A program made the position numbers and the translations under genes. This document shows, one piece after another, positions 55,643 to 57,730 of a DNA stretch of 57,730 nt. The notes beneath the pieces are model-generated. The model made no database searches. It was given only the letters and a program-made list of their open reading frames with translations, and was not told the origin of the DNA. This stretch comes from a virus, in IMG/VR virus record IMGVR_UViG_3300047457_000359, positions 1-57,730 of that record. One strand, given 5' to 3'. Within the stretch, counting starts at the first letter, position 1. Every line of letters starts with the position of its first letter.

Positions 55643-55806
55643 TGCCAAAGTACGGAGCCTGGATTGAAGTCACGCAGCACTACTGGCATGTAGTTGAAGC
55701 GGCATCGCCAGAAGAAGCAGAAGAGAAGATCCGCCGCAACGAAAGCAGTTGTGAAGACAGCCAGGAGACTTGGCACTTGACGGATGTTCAGTTGGTTGAT
55801 AAGTAG
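55642..55806 (+). CDS. 54-residue protein
   Basis: ATG in TGATG. KYGAWIEVTQHYWHVVEAAS followed by EEAEEKIRRNE and WHLTDVQLVDK: strand-helix-strand pattern like the gene at 54606. No family recognised. Confidence 0.5.
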   Translation: MPKYGAWIEVTQHYWHVVEAASPEEAEEKIRRNESSCEDSQETWHLTDVQLVDK

Positions 55807-55812
55807 GGGATC

Positions 55813-56043
55813 ATGAAGCGCAGGTTTGAGAGCGACGAAGAGTACGAAGACTACTTGTGGAGCAAGCGTCGCTGTACCTGCAATGTCGGTTGGAACTGGG
55901 AGAACGGACCGTGCGACTATTGCACGGACGATCGGTGCGAAGACTGTCGGCACGAATCGGGATCATGCCCCGACGATTGCTACTGCGGGTGCAACGACAA
56001 TGTTGACCCTGAAGACGAAGATCCCGACAACCAGGAGTGTTGA
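55813..56043 (+). CDS. Cys-rich acidic protein
   Basis: 76 residues with 11 Cys, mostly in CTC, CDYC, CEDC, CPDDCYCGC, and an acidic tail DPEDEDPDNQEC. Metal binding is likely (zinc, or thiol-rich metallothionein-like). No family recognised. Confidence 0.5.
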   Translation: MKRRFESDEEYEDYLWSKRRCTCNVGWNWENGPCDYCTDDRCEDCRHESGSCPDDCYCGCNDNVDPEDEDPDNQEC

Positions 56044-56054
56044 CGCTCGGAGAC

Positions 56055-56112
56055 GCAGTACGGAGAAGGCCGTAGTTGAAACGGTGACAGGTTCGGGTAC
56101 CTGTATCCCAGG
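56055..56112 (+). repeat. Left copy of a direct repeat flanking the minus-strand gene
   Basis: GCAGTACGGAGAAGGCCGTA (from 56055) and TACCTGTATCCCAGG (56098-56112) repeat with near identity as GCAGCACGGAGAAGGCCGCA (from 56446) and TACCTGTACCCCAGG (56489-56503), with the same 39-nt offset. Confidence 0.6.
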
Positions 56113-56114
56113 GT

Positions 56115-56405
56115 TTAGCCCCCGATGACTAAGACATGCAGAACCGCAGTCGTAGTCTTTGCGATCCCGTAGAACTTGTCCTTCCAGGTGTACTCGCCCG
56201 ACAGAGTGTATGACTCGTCGGCGTCCAAGTGGATCCCGAAGTTGGTGTTTGTCACGCCAGGGCCGCCGATCATCGCCACATCGTTGTTCTGCTTGTCTGT
56301 ATTGAAGATGATGGTCACCCCCCGACGCTGGCTCTCGGTGTCGTTCAGCCCGACCAGTTCCTGAGCAGTAGTGGTGAGGTTGAATGTGTAGTGACGGACA
56401 GCCAT
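56115..56405 (-). CDS. Minus-strand beta-rich protein in a repeat-flanked cassette
   Basis: 96 residues from the minus-strand ATG at 56405. FNLTTTAQELVGLNDTESQR, GVTIIFNTDKQNNDVAMIGG, then DADESYTLSGEYTWKDKFYG resemble beta-sandwich phage virion proteins such as decoration or fibre-associated factors. It opposes all genes around it and lies between two imperfect direct repeats. The 24-residue extension to 56477 lacks a better start. Confidence 0.55.
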   Translation of the reverse strand: MAVRHYTFNLTTTAQELVGLNDTESQRRGVTIIFNTDKQNNDVAMIGGPGVTNTNFGIHLDADESYTLSGEYTWKDKFYGIAKTTTAVLHVLVIGG

Positions 56406-56445
56406 GTACGCAAAGTAGCACACGGGATCATAAGCAGCCATTGAC

Positions 56446-56503
56446 GCAGCACGGAGAAGGCCGCAGGCGTTCATCAAGAAAGGTCGCCTACCTGTACCCC
56501 AGG
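56446..56503 (+). repeat. Right copy of the direct repeat
   Basis: Pairs with 56055-56112. The CACGGAG core also occurs at 51448 and 53198, and TACCTGTACCC at 53232, so this is a dispersed repeat family confined to the 51-57 kb region. Confidence 0.6.
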
Positions 56504-56520
56504 ATCCTGTATTGGTGCAG

Positions 56521-56574
56521 TGTGACCTACTTCACATAACCCCCCCTTGACTTATGTCGCAAGTTGATTACGGT
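56521..56574 (+). promoter_or_regulatory. Crp/GlxR-like operator plus promoter, copy 6
   Basis: TGTGACCTACTTCACA (56521-56536), TAACCCCC, TTGACT (56547-56552), 16 bp, TACGGT (56569-56574). Leader ends in GGGAAAGGAG as in copies 1 and 2. Confidence 0.78.
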
Positions 56575-56605
56575 CGTCTCCGTGATCAAGGGAAAGGAGT
56601 CACAG

Positions 56606-56812
56606 TTGAAGTTGGAAATGGAGGAGTTGTTCCAGCGAGCAGCCCTCGCAGGAGTCCAGGCGGGAGACACCGTTTGCGTGGATGGCAAGGAAGTCGTTGC
56701 CAAGCATGTGCTGTTCTACGGCGATGGAAGCATTGAAGTCGGCTACCTGTCGGAGTCGGGCGAGTTCCACTACGGATGGTTCAAGAAGGGAGAGGAAGTT
56801 GTCGCAGTCTGA
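56606..56812 (+). CDS. Small protein with TTG start
   Basis: 68 residues. TTG 56606 is chosen because AAAGGAG lies 6-7 nt upstream; ATG 56618 lies too far. LEMEELFQRAALAGVQAGDT, VDGKEVVAKHVLFYGDGSIE and GYLSESGEFHYGWFKKGEEV suggest a helix plus a small beta sheet. No family recognised. Confidence 0.5.
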   Translation: MKLEMEELFQRAALAGVQAGDTVCVDGKEVVAKHVLFYGDGSIEVGYLSESGEFHYGWFKKGEEVVAV

Positions 56813-57008
56813 GGAGTTGGACCTGGTCAAGAAGGTCCAGACCACATGCCCACTGTGCGGTGAGCGCACCGTCGGTTGGGACTTTGTGATCATTGGCTAC
56901 TGGAGTCCAGAGGAAGTCTGGTACGGAGCCTGTGGATGCAAGATCTACGGGTTTGAGGAAGGACTCGCAGCACTGGGGATCCCCAAGGAGGAATGGTGTC
57001 AGTACTGA
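56799..57008 (+). CDS. Small zinc-binding-like protein, TTG start
   Basis: 69 residues; TTG 56799 with GAGAGG upstream, overlapping the previous gene by 14 nt. CPLCGERTVGW and GACGCKIYG give CxxC...CxC ligands. No family recognised. Confidence 0.5.
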   Translation: MSQSEELDLVKKVQTTCPLCGERTVGWDFVIIGYWSPEEVWYGACGCKIYGFEEGLAALGIPKEEWCQY

Positions 57009-57172
57009 CGGAGCATTGCGAGGGCATGCAGGGCTTTGAAGGCTGGTACCTGCTGGAAGTCGGATTGACCCCAGTTGTGTACAGCAAGAACAAGCAGTTC
57101 GTGGAAATGATCGCTGCGCACAAGCGTCAGCAGGGAGAGCAAGTGTTGGTCGTGTTCAAGGAGGCGGCGTGA
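56993..57172 (+). CDS. 59-residue protein
   Basis: ATG 56993 (GTG 56996 better spaced) behind AAGGAGG. GMQGFEGWYLLEVGLTPVVY, QFVEMIAAHKRQ, VLVVFKEAA: strand-helix-strand pattern. No family recognised. Confidence 0.45.
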   Translation: MVSVLTEHCEGMQGFEGWYLLEVGLTPVVYSKNKQFVEMIAAHKRQQGEQVLVVFKEAA

Positions 57173-57345
57173 GCAAGATGAAAGAAGCCCTGTACCAAGC
57201 CCAGGAAGACAAGGCGGTGTTGGCACCGTTGTGGGCGGAGATGGCACGGGATCAGTTGGACAAGTTGATGGCGGAAGGTGTGCCAGTCCAGGAAGCAGTC
57301 GGGATCATCAAGTTGTACATCAAGCAGTTGGTGAACCCCGTTTAG
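57169..57345 (+). CDS. 58-residue helical protein
   Basis: GTG in a GTGA overlap. Helical and mixed charge (YQAQEDKAVLAPLWAEMARD, VQEAVGIIKLYIKQLV). Shares a general form with other tiny helical proteins of this region. No family recognised. Confidence 0.45.
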   Translation: MSKMKEALYQAQEDKAVLAPLWAEMARDQLDKLMAEGVPVQEAVGIIKLYIKQLVNPV

Positions 57346-57385
57346 ATCGTTCAGCCACCAGGCTGGAGGAAAGGAAAGAAAGACA

Positions 57386-57730
57386 ATGAAGGCAGTGGAT
57401 TTGGCGGAGGCATTCGTCAAGATGATGGAGGAAGGCACGGAACCGCAGGAAGCGCAGTTGTTCGGACTGTCCCCCGATGGGTTCGTACCGATCGCCAAGA
57501 GCGAGGATGTGTACGGCCTGCTGGACATGACGATCATGGTCAAGTACGAAGGACTCGGCTTGTTGACCACTGGTTGGGCCGCACCGCTTGACGAGAACGG
57601 CGAGGTGGACGGGATCCCCAGCCAGCACCCTGGTCGCAAGCGAGTGATCCTGTTCTCCTGCTACAAGAAGGGCAGCGAGCACCCCGAAGTGCTAGACAAG
57701 GGATCGTGCTTGAAGTTTGGGGATCAGGAG
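57386..57730 (+). CDS. Uncharacterised protein, partial at the right edge
   Basis: At least 115 residues; the frame is open to the last base. ATG after AAAGGAAAGAAAG. LAEAFVKMMEEGTEPQEAQL, KSEDVYGLLDMTIMVKYEGL, WAAPLDENGEVDGIPSQHPG. The pattern resembles small uncharacterised actinobacterial phage proteins; function unknown. Confidence 0.55.
   Translation, partial: MKAVDLAEAFVKMMEEGTEPQEAQLFGLSPDGFVPIAKSEDVYGLLDMTIMVKYEGLGLLTTGWAAPLDENGEVDGIPSQHPGRKRVILFSCYKKGSEHPEVLDKGSCLKFGDQE

Noticed and set aside
1-57730. CRISPR arrays, insertion sequences, integrase or attachment sites
   Set aside because: No evenly spaced identical repeats with unique spacers, no transposase or recombinase motifs were seen.
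1-57730. Window as a complete circular genome
   Set aside because: Joining the ends gives the first gene no sensible start: going upstream, a stop at 57711-57713 comes before any start with the expected N-terminal module. Both edge genes therefore look truncated.

Overview
The window is a continuous stretch of a tailed bacteriophage genome with a siphovirus-like layout. Almost every gene lies on the + strand, tightly packed, with ATGA/GTGA/TAATG-type overlaps and AAAGGAG-like ribosome sites. The host is most likely an actinobacterium. The phage carries a WhiB-like regulator, and many genes have a -10 box 6-8 nt before the start codon, as expected for leaderless mRNAs. A secreted protein has Thr-rich linkers of a kind common in actinobacteria, and six intergenic sites match the TGTGA-N6-TCACA consensus of Crp/GlxR-type regulators. 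I saw no integrase, no phage repressor, no DNA polymerase and no tRNA. Genes run off both ends, so this is a piece of a larger genome.

Layout. 0-2.3 kb: a small family of proteins sharing a KHPGHxDQSVHGNGGK motif. 2.3-5.3 kb: short accessory genes, including a gamma-glutamylcyclotransferase-like protein. 5.3-20.3 kb: head module (portal, MuF-type minor head protein fused to a RelA/SpoT-like domain, XkdF-like protease, a Dps-like ferritin, scaffold, decoration protein, major capsid). Interleaved are fibre-like genes, including a 581-residue protein made of about 26 short Gly/Ser repeats, then connectors, HK97 gp10-like and tail terminator proteins. 20.3-22.3 kb: a lysozyme-like secreted protein with a two-TM partner. 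22.5-30.4 kb: tail module (two paralogous tube proteins, frameshifted assembly chaperone, tape measure, large Dit/adhesin-like minor tail protein). 30.4-32.9 kb: second lysis/cell-surface module (PA14 surface protein, small membrane proteins, M15-type endolysin).

33-41.8 kb: DNA metabolism (calcineurin-like phosphoesterase, YqaJ-type exonuclease with a candidate annealing protein, replication-initiation-like and helicase-loader-like proteins, HNH endonuclease, and a split HARP/SNF2 helicase). 41.8-43.7 kb: an amidoligase plus class II glutamine amidotransferase, a predicted peptide-tagging pair. 44-49.8 kb: WhiB regulator, three ParB-like modules, a TET-associated-type glycosyltransferase, a methyltransferase and a RarA C-terminal-like protein, then a short minus-strand operon of a PIG-L deacetylase and a WbqC-like protein. 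This group resembles a DNA or glycan modification cassette. 50.9-53.1 kb: small and large terminase. 53.1-57.7 kb: a noncoding repeat-rich stretch followed by many short, often zinc-binding, genes.

Three genome-wide signals stand out. Nine of the sixteen palindromic tetranucleotides (AATT, ATAT, TATA, TTAA, ACGT, AGCT, TCGA, CCGG, CGCG) appear absent in my reading, while GATC is about four times more common than expected. A repeated promoter cassette (Crp-like operator, about 10 bp, TTGACT, 16 bp, TACGGT) is spread over six loci. Several uncommon fusions and pairings (MuF-RelA/SpoT, Dps in the head module, amidoligase plus amidotransferase) suggest manipulation of host metabolism and surface.
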